DNA of 64,000 nt from Gonatopus flavifemur (lineage: Eukaryota > Arthropoda > Insecta > Hymenoptera > Dryinidae): NCBI GenBank assembly GCA_018340375.1, contig JAFFJZ010000001.1, positions 45,128,001 to 45,192,000 on the forward strand. The letters run 5' to 3'. The notes beneath the pieces were generated by a model. It searched no databases, was not told the DNA's origin, and saw only the letters and a list, made by a program, of their open reading frames with translations. The position numbers were made by a program, and so were the translations under genes. Numbering within the stretch: position 1 is the first letter of the stretch; every line of letters starts with the position of its first letter. Positions 10,333 to 22,131 of the stretch are shown here, piece after piece.

Positions 10333-11771
10333 TCGGCGCACGATGTGGCATTTCGGACCTTTTTTGGACAAAATTCGCTGGCACGCTCAATTTTGAAGAT
10401 ATCATGATAAACTTGGGTTCAAAATGCTCGTGAAGAATCCACTTTCATTGAGGACCTGCCTCATTTTTCGTATGAGGTGGTTGATGTTTTTTACAACGGA
10501 TGACGTTGACAAAACACATGTGGAGTGAAAATAATCATGATAAAACTAAGTGAAACCGCACAAATCAACAACGAATCGTTATTTATCACTATTTTGTTAT
10601 GAGAGAGAGAGAACGTTCGGTGCGTATAGACTCCTCAGTAGGATTCTGTATCAGCTAGCTACCTTCTTTAGCAATTCTTCAAACATTGCAGTTTTTTTCT
10701 GAGTAACAATAACGGATCCCATTTGAAATGTGATTTTCAATCAGTGGAGTCATTGAAAAATCCATCTGCAGTGTACTTGTGCATCAACCACCACTAATTA
10801 GGGGTGAGAAGTGCATTTCTCTGAATATAAGAGGGTTTCTTGAATAAAATAGAATGGATTTCATAAGGAATGTGAGTTTGTATAGGATTTTTCCGCCAAA
10901 GAACAATCACTTGCCCAACCGGTTTTTTCACTTCAGAGTTCGGAAAGATTTTATGTTGTGAGAAATCGATTTCCCACCCTTGGATAGGGATGACTCATTA
11001 CTTGTGCGAAGAATGAGTTTTTCCAGGACCAAATTCGTGAAAAATTACATGCTCAATGGAATGTATTAATTTTTACTCAGCACAACCATCCGTATTTGAG
11101 TCAATGTATTTCTCACCCCTGATTAGGGGTGGTTGATACATGGGTACGCTGAAGATGGTTTTTCAAACAACTTCGATCATTAAAAATCACACTTCTTAAT
11201 ATCTTGAGCGTGAGAATTACATTCCAAATGAATTCTTTTTTTTTCATCCAAGAAAACCTTCTATATGTGCAGAAATGCATTTTTCACCCCTAATTAGGGG
11301 TGGTTGATACCCAAATCTACTGCAGATGGATTTTTCAATTACTCCACTCATTAAAAATCACATTTCAAATGGAATCCGTTATTGTTACTCAGAAAAAAAC
11401 TCCAATGTTTGAGGAATTGCTGTTCTCACCCCTAAATAGGGGTAACTAGCTAATACAGAATCCTTCTGAGGAGTCTATATGCACCGAACGTTCTCTTCTT
11501 GATAACAGAATAGTGATAAATAACGTTCCGTCGTCGATTTGTACGGGTTCACTTGGTTTCATCATGATTATTTTCACTTCACATGTGTTTTCTCAACTTC
11601 ATTCCTTGTAAAAAACATCAATCACCTCTTATACGTAGAATCGGGCAGGTCCTCAATGAAGGTGGATTATCTACGAGCATTTTGAGCCCAAGTCTATCAT
11701 GATATCTTTAAAATTGAGCGTGCCAGCGAATTTTGTCCAAAAAAAGTCCGAAATGCCACACTGTGCGGCGG
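10333..11771. mobile_element. 1.44-kb foldback element
   Basis: The two halves are reverse complements around a centre near 11052. Landmarks pair at a constant coordinate sum of about 22104: AGGACCTGCC at 10451 with GGCAGGTCCT at 11644, and CTCCTCAG at 10631 with CTGAGGAG at 11466. The outer ends read CGGCGCACGATGTGGCATTT and, reversed, CGCCGCACAGTGTGGCATTT. No open frame of useful length is present and no target duplication is clear. It resembles Foldback-type or long-TIR non-autonomous DNA transposons. It sits between diverged CCAGTATTG repeats. Confidence 0.7.
10785..11450. repeat. internal palindromic word CACCCCTAATTAGGGGTG repeated in the foldback
   Basis: The self-complementary word (with variants such as CACCCCTGATTAGGGGTG) occurs at about 10790, 11113, 11285 and 11427, with a decayed copy near 10973. 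Spacing alternates between about 140 and 170-185 bases. Each full copy is followed or preceded by GGTTGATAC or its complement GTATCAACC, so the unit is longer than the word itself. Confidence 0.6.
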
Positions 11772-12010
11772 TATGGGTTGCCAGAGTTGATCCAGTATCG
11801 CAACGATTCTGGCCATTCTGAAGACCCAGTGTTGTGCGATGTCTGTCAGATGAATGGCATCAATTGAAAAACAGTAATGGTAAAGTAACGGGTCGATTGT
11901 TTTTGTTGAAGTCTGGCAAACACATCCTTGCCAGTATTGGAGCGTTCGTTCATTCCCAGGAATTCCCACATGGGTTTATCCCTGCACTGACATATAAGCT
12001 GGGAACTCAG
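11772..12010 (+). repeat. diverged dispersed repeat, CCAGTATTGG family
   Basis: It contains GATCCAGTATCG, TCTGGCAAACACATCCTTGC, CCAGTATTGG and AATTCCCACATGG, which match in order parts of 13890-14030 (TCTGGCACATAAATCCCCGC) and, inverted, 9700-10011. No protein evidence. Confidence 0.35.
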
Positions 12011-13436
12011 CACGTTCTCTCTTGAAAACGAGTCTGAACATATCAAATTTCCGTGCTGATGTGGGTACAGAACATTTTTCTGTTCATTGGAGAAAGTTTT
12101 CAATTCAAAAATCAACAGGTTACATGATCTGGAGGGAAATTCACAAATATAGTTTTTATGCTGGAAAGTCGATGAAGATTCCTGAATACAGGGTCTGCTT
12201 GACAAATCAGATTGGTGATTGCAAGAAAATATAGGTATGAATGATTGTATTCTCATCGTGATAGATGGAGAAAGTTAAATTTCAGATATATGATTTAATG
12301 GCATACCCTTTGAACCTTCATCGAATCCATGTGCGCAGGAATTATCAAGGAGGTTAGATGTTAACTCCATTACTAATACCGCCACTCGAACTATTTGAAA
12401 TGATTATCAATCTGAACGGTTAAGCTTTTAATGAAATCGGAAGCTTTGACTCGGTATGCAACTCTCAACTGGCACGAAGTCACCAGACAATTGAAGAGTA
12501 TGCTTTGAAGTTCGAGATGAAGATCCCTCGGAGAAATCAAAGTGAATACTTCGCTTGTTCCGTATAGTTGTATTCGTGTGAAATACTTGGATCATAATCG
12601 AAATATGCAGGTTGCGAATATTTGTCTCAAATATAAAGGAGTGATCCACAATTGACGTGATAAATTCTACACGAAGAATGGGAAGTTGATTGGAACGACG
12701 CATAGTGCAGAATCGATAAATAAAGTGTTGTCAATTCCGTTGTTTGTACGCAAGGGAAATGAATGATCTTGTGTCAGAATTAAACCAAGTTCAATACGAT
12801 ATTATTGTGGTGAAATATGTTATCTACATTGTGCACGATTATTGTCAAAATGATTTGTTTATCCAACAATCCATCATTCTCATACCTTATAACAAATGCC
12901 GTAACTTGATATCTGTGGCATTCAGTATCAAATAACATTGCGTGCGATGTATTTATTGAACTCCACAATATTTCATCGTGATTTGTGTTGAATCTGTGAT
13001 TTTTCAAATATGCTTTATTCATATTTACTTGTTGTCATGGTCGATATTCCCTGTGTGGGATGGAATAACTTAAATCTAATCCGGAAACTGGATTTCAAAT
13101 GAGGCTGTTCGTTTTCAAGACACTCGTCTCTAAGACATGGACACTCTTTTTAGAATTCTGAATCGTTCTGAATTTTTATTTATAGGTCATTACAGATGAA
13201 TATTTGTCACTTAACTCAAGCTCGATTGAAAACTGATACTGTGGCTTGCAATTTTACGGGTTGGCTACTCAAATATTGAATAAGACACGCTAGCTCGTGA
13301 ATGCTCATCTCATTCTCATGTGGAGTCCACCCTCTGCTCCTGAGGGGATTGCTTCACAATAAGGAATGAGGGTTTTCCCTCTATTTTGAGGATCTATTCC
13401 ATCTTCTGGCGTTGTAATCCTCCAGAAAATAATAGA
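12011..13436. other. non-coding, nothing recognised
   Basis: AT-rich, with random-looking open frames on both strands. No paired repeats were seen. Confidence 0.5.
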
Positions 13437-14035
13437 GCTGAAGCTAGCTCAATGAATGATGAAATCGGCACCAATGAGATTTCTGGAACCATGCATTCTC
13501 AAAGAATTCAAACTTACATCAGCTCAGTTTATAAACGCGGCCTGCTGGTTAACATCTGCTAGCTTCAGCTTCATCAGAAGATGAGAAAAAACCCCATCAA
13601 ATCATGAGGAGAAGTTCCAAAGTGATGTGGAGACAAATTTCCCACTTTTTTGCAGAGTGTATTGATCCGGAGTTTTGCATAAGATCCAGTATTGGACCTC
13701 ACAGTACTGCTCGTATCGGCAATTCATGTGCAATTTTTTCATGGTACGCCAGATGATAGGAATTGGAGGGAAAATTTTCACTGCGTAAAGTTCCAAACGT
13801 TCTAAGAATGTACCCGAAACACATTCTGCTATTACTATGACATAAGTATTTGATTCAATATCGGCATGAATGTGGTGGTTTTCAAGATCCAGTATTGCAT
13901 GTATTTGTCAGGCAAATGGCATGAACTTTGAAACGATAAAGGCGCAGGAACGACCCATTTATTCTTGCAAGAATCTGGCACATAAATCCCCGCCAGTACC
14001 GGTTGTCCATCCCCAGAAATTTGAGTCATGTTTCC
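13437..14035. repeat. two diverged CCAGTATTG repeat units and a small inverted repeat
   Basis: GCTGAAGCTAGCTC near 13437 is inverted as GCTAGCTTCAGC near 13558. After it, GATCCAGTATTG occurs at about 13684 and again at about 13889, the second time followed by TCTGGCACATAAATCC and CCATCCCCAG, as in the related segment at 11905-11970. Confidence 0.3.
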
Positions 14036-14071
14036 TCATTTGACTGACTAAATACACTTTTAGGACCAGCT

Positions 14072-14313
14072 CAGACAGCAAAATGCTAGAAAAATTCGCA
14101 ACAACTCCTCAACAACACGGAGCAACTGTTGTTAGGAAGTTGCTGGGGGTTGCAGCAAAATGCAGCGAACTTGAAAGTTGTTATCATGATGCTGCGAAGA
14201 TGTTTGGATAGATGGAGCTACGACACGTTAGATCAAACAATCTTCCAATAATAAAACACAAATTGGTGCAGCAACACTGAAGTAATAGTTGCATTGCAAC
14301 TTTTGCTGTCAGG
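14072..14313. mobile_element. ~240-bp element with CCCTGACAGCAAAA-type ends
   Basis: The left end contains CAGACAGCAAAATGC; the right end, reversed, reads CCCTGACAGCAAAAGTTGC. The interior is made of GTTGC/GCAAC words (GTTGCTGGGGGTTGCAGC, CAACAACTCC). The ends are short and imperfect, so this is a tentative member of the group with CCC ends. Confidence 0.35.
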
Positions 14314-16579
14314 GAGTGCTCTCAGATTTTTACACATGAACTTTACTCACGCAGCGCAACCGTAGATAGTGCGAAGGCTGAAAGAATATAGTTGCGTGTG
14401 AAGCTCAGTATGCCTTTCAGTACGTTTTTTCAAATCAAAAGAACATCAATCTGATATTATGTATATATGTATGTTACTATTACGAGACGTAAAAAATGAA
14501 ATAATCTGGCAGGGAACCTGTCGTGATCTCTTTATCGAGTGTTCAAGTCTTCAAAATCCCATACACCTGCTTATATTGTGGCGATACGTCTCGTGTCACG
14601 CACTCGTACGAGGAGAGTGTATCGTCAAAGTACGGCAGATGTGTGATTTTCTCAAATGCTGTACTTGATGGAATAGTCACGCACTCATCGCTGCTAAACC
14701 AATTCGTTCTCGCTCTTGTCATTCGTTACACTTGATCTGTTGTGGAGCTCATATAACTCGGATTCCAGTTGTCGACGCCAAACATTTTTTTTCTCCCCTC
14801 GATCTACGTTTTACAAATACAATGGATATATACAGGGAATTGAGTGTAAATCTCATCCCACACTCTTCATCGTCATTTTTCAGCTGATCCTGAACGATCT
14901 TGTAGAAATTATTGATTCGATATCATTTCGAGATAATTAGGTGTGGGTTATCTTCTCCAACAAAAATCCCAGTCTCAGAATTGGGGAGAAATCATTCAAA
15001 AATTCTCTCTTTCTCATCCATAAGGGGGAATGAGAATTCTTGAAATTCCCAAAATATGAAAGTAATATTCAGTCTGATTCGTGATATCACTTCGTTTGAG
15101 ATTCTCGTGTCAAATTTTATGAAAAGAACACCCGATGTTTCATGAGAAGAGATTCCTAATCCTCATTGTTCTCTCGATTTTTCTTATCTTTTCAATGAGC
15201 ATGGCAAGAAGAATTCCTTTTCACGGTTTCAAAAACATCCCGCACAGTAAAACTTCTTCTCCTGGAACGTCATGATTTTCCTGAGAGTGAAAGTGAAAAA
15301 TATCAGATCTTCTGATTCCCAGAGGATTCACATACGAAAAGTTTCAACCATTCCCTTTGCGGCTCCCCTAAAGAAAATAACAGACACAAAACGATAGCAT
15401 ACTCCTCCTATACTTCGTGTTTCATATTTCAAAATGGATTCCAAGAAAGAAAATCGTATATCATTCATCTTGTATTTCTGATACCTCCACAGCACACGCG
15501 AATGTTCATTTCCTCAATGTAATTTCGAATATATTGCGTATATACATTTCACGAAATTAATATTTCTTTTAATTCGTTGGAATACATTTCCAATTATGAT
15601 GACTCACTTAGTGCTGCGTAATGAAATTCAAATCCCTACGCTTATACACGAGCTCAACGAATTCAAGGGATTAAATTATCTACCTAATATAGATTACGCG
15701 ATGTTTAACTTTGTGGAAAGTAATGGATTTCAATTGGTTGCAAGTTATTTCAAGTAGAACAAAATTAACAATTTCAATTTCCGATAATCGAATCACTAGG
15801 ATAATTTTCATCGCGCATCTTTCAATTTGATGTCTGGAATATTCATGTCCGAAAATAAATACTATATATATTCGTATGAAAAATCGAAGCAAATATTCTG
15901 AATCTGCAAAGTTTCGTACGATATCTCGTTTATATTTTCCTGTCCATAATATGTGTCGAGTTTGTGATGAGATGTTATGTAAGACATAACGCTGTTTGTG
16001 CTTCCGCATGACACTTGACGTGAAGAAAGCGATATTACCGCGATCTTTTCCGTGGATTTTGGTCAAGTTTGTATTCTTGGTGAGTTTCAATTTTCATTAT
16101 AAAATGATGTATAGATGATGAATGTATCTCGGCTCATCGAGAGAGTCGCCATAGTTATCGGGTTTTATGGAATTATATATAGTATAAACTAATATATCTC
16201 TCGGTTGATTGAGATGAAAATCAGAATTTTTAAATTCGTTTTGTAAATCATGATAAAAGGGGTGAAAATTCTGAAATCTTATTTCTGTTATACGTTTTTA
16301 TTGTCTTCACGGAAAAAAGAAAATGGAGAAATTTATCTTGTAGGATGACAATGCGTCGGTTCCAATCTTCAAATGGAAATGTTCACAAAATATATTGTCG
16401 AATAATTTACATTATAAGAGAAAAATGTTTTTTCGTCTGTTATAAGAAATTCCATTTGAATGTTTTGAAGTTCTATTATTGTTTTTTTTTTTCAAAATCA
16501 GTTTCAATAATGGTAAATATGATATGAACCTTTTGATATCAAGACTTTGGGAATGAGATTGAAGCTTACAGCGACGAGT
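14314..16579. other. non-coding, nothing recognised
   Basis: AT-rich. The 136-codon minus-strand frame at 15680-16090 has no compositional or domain signature of a protein. No repeats stood out. Confidence 0.5.
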
Positions 16580-16727
16580 TAGCAGCCGAATTATGTAACT
16601 TTCATTAGAATGGTTTTATCCAATATTCGAGCAGCCAAACCGTATAATTGGAAGACACTGAATGAATTTCTGATATGAAAAAAGTTGAAATTAATTCCAA
16701 TCAAAAAGTTACATTAATCGGCTGCTG
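16580..16727. mobile_element. 148-bp inverted-repeat element (MITE-like)
   Basis: TAGCAGCCGAATTATGTAAC at the left pairs with a right arm whose reverse reads AGCAGCCGATTAATGTAACT. Similarity extends about 30 bases inward. No target duplication was found. Confidence 0.5.
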
Positions 16728-17287
16728 GCTTTACTTTCATACTTGGTGACTCTTTCCCTGGTGGAAATATCACATGTTCTTCCCCATGACCGAAGAAGTG
16801 CTGAAGAAGAGGAAACTAATTTAAAAAAACTAATGAAGCCCTAGTCAGTAACTGATAAATTGGATCCAATTAGCGTTGGTTGGACAAAAGCAGTGAGCTA
16901 TTCGTCAGTATGTAATAAGTGGCATCAATTGATAATAATAGGGTAAGAGTGTGTCTAATAATTGCATGTGCTTAATTAGAATAAAGATTAGATGGAGAGG
17001 GATGAACTTTTCAATTTTGAAATGAATAAAATATTGTTCGCATCTGTTATTGGAAATAAAAGTATTATATATTGTGAGATTTCTTTTGAAGGTGGATACA
17101 AATCAAATAATGGTACTGACATATGCGATAAAAACCGCGGATAATATAATATTCGATTCATTTCAAGATTGAAAAGTTAATTTCTCTTCATTTCATTTCT
17201 CCCATACTGAGAGGAAGGTACCTAGCTGTGGCAACTGAAATTTAGTTGTCCCAGCTGAATTTCAGTTGGCGTGAATAAAAGTCTACT

Positions 17288-17580
17288 TACTGGGAACCCA
17301 ATTTCTTAGATTGGAAGAAAATTTCTTTGTCCTCATTCTGGTAAATCTTGTTTTCAATGGGAAACATAATTCATTTCAATGAAAAAATTTTTGATTGGAT
17401 TGAAGTAATTTTTTTCAGATTCAAGAAGGAATATATTTTTGTTCCAATTTGACAATCCTTTGTTTCAGTTTGATGGAAACTTTTTCCTCTCAACTGAGGT
17501 TTTTTTTGATTGAACAAAATATTTATTGGAATGAGGACAAAGAAAAATTTCTTCCAATCTAAAAAATTGAGGTCTCAGTG
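17288..17580. mobile_element. palindromic MITE, CACTG-type right end
   Basis: The left arm contains TTAGATTGGAAGAAAATTTC and TTTGTCCTCATTC; the right arm is its inverse (GAATGAGGACAAAG, then TTTCTTCCAATCTA). The right end CAGTG abuts the next element directly at 17580/17581. Arms exceed 50 bp with few mismatches. The interior has TTGATTGG/CCAATTTGAC words. Confidence 0.6.
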
Positions 17581-17854
17581 CACGGAGAAAATTCTACATT
17601 AGTGGTTCCTGTAGCCCACATGACTGGCTCGTGTTATGCAAAAAAAAATCATTTCAACACTACTGGTTACTGTGGTAACACGAATCAGTCGTGTCTGTGC
17701 ACTAGAGAGTCGTTTTCCTACACTATTCTTTACTGTGGAGACACGACTGATTCGTGTTACCACAGTAACCAGTAGTGTTGAAATGATTTTTTTTGCATAA
17801 CACGGAGCCAGTCATGTGGGCTACAGGAACCACTAGTGTAGGATTTTCTCCGTG
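17581..17854. mobile_element. near-perfect 274-bp palindromic MITE, CACGGAGAAAA ends
   Basis: Arms of about 120 bp pair almost without mismatch around a centre near 17717. Both begin CACGGAGAAAAT and run through AGTGGTTCCTGTAGCCCACA and GACTGGCTC. Because it is a palindrome, both strands encode nearly the same meaningless peptide, so the open frames there are not genes. A diverged relative lies at 54759-55014. TA follows the right end; the left end abuts the preceding MITE. High arm identity suggests a recent insertion or arm homogenisation. Confidence 0.8.
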
Positions 17855-18426
17855 TAGTTTTCTGAAATAGGAATGAAACGATTTATTCAACAGGGATAAA
17901 AAATTTGGCTGTATCAAACAAAATTTATTTGGTTCAACTAAATTTTTGTTGACAGTGACTAGATTTCCTAGCTGTTTAATATTCATCTGAACCCTTTTCC
18001 TCAGTGCAAGTTAGTCTGCCTAATGATCTGGAGCCAGTTGTTTTTATTATACACATGTTGGAAGAGGTAGCGGAAAGGTAAGTCAATAAAGTGAAGTAAA
18101 CAAACAGCCCATTGCAGTGGTCGTCCAAGATGGATTTCGAGCTGTCTAATAACACCACTTTTCCACCCAGTATTGGTATTCGTTCCATCACAGGCAACGT
18201 TATCCAAGTATTCTTTTGAAACGCCATTTCCAGTGAAGTATGATAGTGTAGTGATGAATACAATGATTTTAGCAGACCCGGAATTTGGAGACACGTGGTC
18301 TCAATGAACAGAATCAGGTGCTTTCATGAAAAAATGATGTTCCTTCTCTACTATTCAATGAAATTGTTTTGATTTAATCCTTTTTCCCCCACAAGAATCA
18401 ATAACACGTAGTTCACGTGCATCTTG
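17855..18426. other. non-coding, nothing firm
   Basis: It holds words like CAAAATTTATTTGGTTC that suggest decayed MITE debris near 17900-17960. Nothing bounded could be defined, and no gene was seen. Confidence 0.4.
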
Positions 18427-18744
18427 CCCAAGCAGTAACAGAATTCCAAAGTATATACGAAGTAGAAACGTTCGTAGAATGTACGGATGAGATACGAAGA
18501 ACACATAATGAATGTTCATAGAATGTTCGAATGAGACTGTTTTAAATATACTTAGAATGTATGCAGTACATTCGAAATCTACGATATACATTCAATCGAC
18601 GTTCAATCAACGTGCTGTCGTATATTCGGTTACATACGTTCGATAAATATGCATAGCACCTATAGAACGGTCTCATTCGAATGTGCATAGAACATATTTC
18701 GAATATTCGAAGAACGTTCATAGTATATTCTGGTGCTGCTTGGG
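18427..18744. mobile_element. 318-bp element with CCCAAGCAG ends and GAACATTC/CATAGAATGT words
   Basis: The left end is CCCAAGCAGTAACAGAAT and the right end, reversed, is CCCAAGCAGCACCAGAAT. The interior is a chain of imperfect copies of a short word (GTTCATAGAATGTTCGAATG, CGTTCATAGTATATTC). No target duplication is apparent. The short element at 24294-24450 has related ends and related interior words. Confidence 0.65.
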
Positions 18745-18802
18745 TGTCGACTTTTATTTCATAAATTACTTCCATTGCAGCTGCACGATCAGATACCTTA
18801 TA

Positions 18803-19097
18803 CACGGAGAAAATGTATTGGCGAAAAATTACCCAAAGTTGAGTAAAACGGGGACATAGTGGCATTCCCGCGAAGTTTAAAATCCGGTCGAGTTCATTTT
18901 ACTCGACTACAGATGAAAATAAATTCAAATGTTTTCATTATTCCAACAAGTTGAATACTGTTGAAAAACATCTGAATTGATTTTCATCTGTAGTTGAGTA
19001 AAATTAGGTCAACTGGACTTTCAACTTCGCGGGAATGTCACTATGTCCTCGTTTTACTCAACTTTGAATAATTTTTCGTCAATATATTTTCTCCGTG
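18803..19097. mobile_element. 295-bp palindromic MITE, CACGGAGAAAA ends with TA flanks
   Basis: The arms begin CACGGAGAAAATGTATTG and CACGGAGAAAATATATTG and continue for about 150 bp through GACATAGTG and CATTCCCGCGAAGTT. TA precedes and follows the element (18801-18802 and 19098-19099). It has no coding capacity. The TA flanks favour the Tc1/mariner superfamily. Confidence 0.75.
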
Positions 19098-19204
19098 TAG
19101 TGATCGCAATGCAATGGTGTAGCTTGTGGCCTCATCTTGTCTGTTTATAAGTTGGTTCCGACAATTAAATCATAGATTCAATCGTTCAAATGAGGGAATA
19201 ATAG

Positions 19205-19512
19205 TCTTCCGTACGAGACGGAGACTGGTCTCGGTATTGACCCCGAGATCGAGACCGATACGGGACGAGACGAACAATTATTTTTCGAGACCGAGACAAT
19301 ACCTGTGAAGCCGAGAGTCTCGACGATACCAAGAATTCCGGCGGAACGTATAATGTATTGTCCAGACCGAGAATCTCGACTCTGTACCGAGACCATACTG
19401 ATTTTTTCGAGACAAAAGCGAGATCAAGACGAGATTATAAATTCAGAGACTAAATCGAGACCGAGATCGAGACCTGGTCAGTCTCGGCGAGACGAGACGA
19501 GACCGAAACACT
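19205..19512. repeat. GAGACCGAGAC word-repeat block
   Basis: About 300 bases composed mainly of imperfect copies of CGAGACCGAGA and its complement TCTCGGTCTCG, in both orientations and without a fixed period (for example ATCGAGACCGAGATCGAGAC near the end). It is GC-richer than its surroundings. Open frames here are by-products of the repeat. Confidence 0.6.
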
Positions 19513-19597
19513 GGAGAATAAAATATGTCAATATGTAAATAGCACACATTCTCAATGGTTGGATGGAGGGAAGAGTGTGGGAGAGATTCGAAGCGCA

Positions 19598-19823
19598 CAC
19601 GGAGGAAAAATGATTTGCTACTATAGTGCCTACAAACAAATTTGTTGTCCTTGCAAAAATATTCACTCCAGCAGCTAAGACGTTAGTTCTGTTCACAAAT
19701 TGGTTTATGTCAGCAAAAAAATGTAGTTGTGTCAATCATTTTTCTTGCTCTATCAGCTGATTTTTTTGTAGATGCAATAGTAACAGACCTGCTTGTTATG
19801 TCAGCAATACTTTTTTCTCCGTG
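19598..19823. mobile_element. ~226-bp element with CACGGAG ends
   Basis: The left end CACGGAGGAAAAATGATTTG is inverted at the right as CACGGAGAAAAAAGTATTGC. The interior similarity between the arms is weak. The ends match the palindromic elements at 17581, 18803 and 54759. Confidence 0.5.
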
Positions 19824-19897
19824 CCGACACCTTCTCGTGGTGAGTTTTAGGTTGCTTGGATATTTCCAAATAAATGAAGAGCTGCACGGAGGGAGAT

Positions 19898-20100
19898 ATA
19901 AGCTCTAGAAGTATGAACTTTCACGCTTTAACGGTTATGTTATAAGGTTCTTTCGATCGCATGAGATCATGTTCAGAGGGCTGGGACCTATGCCCACATT
20001 GCCCACACGAAGAGGAAGGACAAGCTCTAGAAGGATGACGCACTTCACGCTTCTACGTATTTGTCATAGTGTGCTTTCAAACTACAAGTCCATGCTCTGC
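19898..20100 (+). repeat. diverged direct repeat, ~122-bp spacing
   Basis: AAGCTCTAGAAGTATGA followed by TTCACGCTT at 19900 recurs as AAGCTCTAGAAGGATGA and TTCACGCTTCTACG at 20022. Similarity is partial. Confidence 0.4.
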
Positions 20101-21215
20101 ATGAATATTCATAACCGTGGGTCGATTGCTGAGCAGACCTGATGGTTGTTTTATTTCACTAAAATCATCGGAAAAAGGCGTGTTTTTCGTAAATTTTAAT
20201 GAATTGACATGATTACAAGACTTTCTCAACACAAAGAGAGTTTACTTTCTTATCTAACAGTACCAGTAGCAACCTTTTTACATTATAGCATTGGAAAAAA
20301 GTACGAGCATAAAATTTTGAGAAATGATAACAAAACTGTGAAATTCGTCATTTTATAAAATCTTTACGAAGATTTTGGAAATCTGCGATACCCATGCAAA
20401 AATGATGAAAATAATACAACCCTTTTACCCCTGAACGAAGATAGAATGAAACCATGTCCTCCGAAAAACCTGGGAAAAGAATTCAAAAAACCAATCCAAA
20501 GGATATTTTAGATTGTAAGAAATCGAAAGAGAAATATATTTCAATGTCGAAGTATGAAAACTCGCTCCGGCCTTCATGTATCCGACAGAAAACTGAGAAA
20601 GCTTCTTTTCACCTTGTTCATGAATTTGAACTTGATTTTTAGATTGAAAATGTTCCACATTTCAATTCCATTCGTGACTTTTCACTCTCCGAACAAAACA
20701 TGAGAAGTGTATACCGCACGTACATTAAATAAATCCTTCCAAAATTTCCTCTTTTCATCATGAAAATATGTCACTAATGCTTCGTTCTCAAGTTTGTTCA
20801 AACTTCTTTATTCCATTGTTACGTAAACGAAGTCATTTTGAGAGACACTGACCACCGAACACAGTTTGTACTTTTATCGAATGTCATTGGCGTGAAAAAA
20901 ATGTCCTAAAAAGCTCACCGTTGGAAACAAGTGAGATTCCGTTGTCAGCATTGCACGAAAAATGTGTAACCCACGCCATACGTTATGCTTGTTATTTTTT
21001 TGTCCAGAAAAAAGAATAGATATACGTGTCGTTGGCACTGGAAGTAATGTTTCATAGATTATATTTGTCAGAGTGCAAGGAATATTTATCGAATTGAATT
21101 TTCAGGTAACATTCCATTCCAGACAAGAAATATTTCATTCCATATTAATTTGTATATTAATCATAAATTTCGTATAAAAGGATAATATATCTCTTCCGGT
21201 ACCTAATGTTGTCCT
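20101..21215. other. non-coding, nothing recognised
   Basis: AT-rich with no bounded repeat, RNA gene or convincing reading frame. Confidence 0.5.
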
Positions 21216-21295
21216 CCCGAGTAGAAGTTCCTATCCGGTGAGCCCTAAAGTGGTCCGACCAGATCCGGCTGTGAAATGGGATGCCCCATAAGGGG

Positions 21296-21850
21296 CTTAA
21301 TATCTCGGCATGACCAGGTCCGTGTAGATAAAAACCTATCGGGGATTCCAGATCCTTATTCCTCATTGACCTTATAAAAATCTATCTGGCCCTGATCCGT
21401 TCCCATGATTGGGGCCAGATGCGGATAATTTGAATCAGGTCCGAATGTGGCTAACCTAATCCGCGCTATGACAAACGAAACCTCATTCAGTCTTATCCGG
21501 ATCTGATCAGTCCTCGTGATTGGAGCCAGATGCAGATAATTTCAATCAGACCCGGATATGACTGACCTGATCTGCGTCCTAATAAGAAAAGCCTTATTCA
21601 ACCTTATTCACCCTTGATCAGTTTACCAGACGAGACACAGATGAAGGAAATCATAATCCAATCCGGAAGAGGCAGACCTCATTGCGACCCTAACAAGGCG
21701 AACTCTTTAAAATATCATCAGTCTCAAATTAGTTTTTCTGACGGGAGTCAGATACGAATAATGTTAATATATTCATGTCCAGGTGTGACAAACTTGATCC
21801 CCGCCCTAATAAGAAAGCTTAGAATCAATACAAGTAAATTTTTTCGGAAT
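21296..21850 (+). repeat. 111-bp tandem repeat, four diverged units plus a partial one
   Basis: Corresponding landmarks fall exactly 111 bases apart: GATTGGGGCCAGATGCGG at 21407, GATTGGAGCCAGATGCAG at 21518, GACGAGACACAGATGAAG at 21629 and GACGGGAGTCAGATACG at 21740. Each is followed by (A/T)AAT(A/C)A(G/A)-type sequence, a (A/T)CCGGA word and CCTAATAAGAAAG-like ends. A weaker unit with ~120-bp spacing precedes them. 111 is divisible by three, yet several units contain stops in every frame, so coding is unlikely. Confidence 0.65.
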
Positions 21851-22131
21851 GCCCCTAGAATTGTACAAATTTCAATCCTCCACCGATAAACTCCGGGATG
21901 CCATCAAATTTTTGATACGACACTGAATGACTAGGGTTTCTCGCGAGTGCTGGTTGTATCTATCCGTTAATATATATACCTCGCTCAACCGTTCATCTGT
22001 AGCGTGCGAATTGCGATAATGTAATATACGACAAATATGTTTTAGGTTAGGAGAGGAATGAAAATATTTATCAAATTGTTCATAAACTATGTTACACGTT
22101 ACGTGAATGATAATTGTACTTTGATGATTTA

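Noticed and set aside
15680..16090. 136-codon minus-strand frame as a gene
   Set aside because: Ile/Arg/Lys-heavy random-looking composition, no motif, no splice or promoter context.
17578..17986. Matching open frames on both strands (Cys/Asn-rich peptides) as small secreted proteins
   Set aside because: They are mirror products of the 274-bp palindrome and occur because both strands carry the same sequence.
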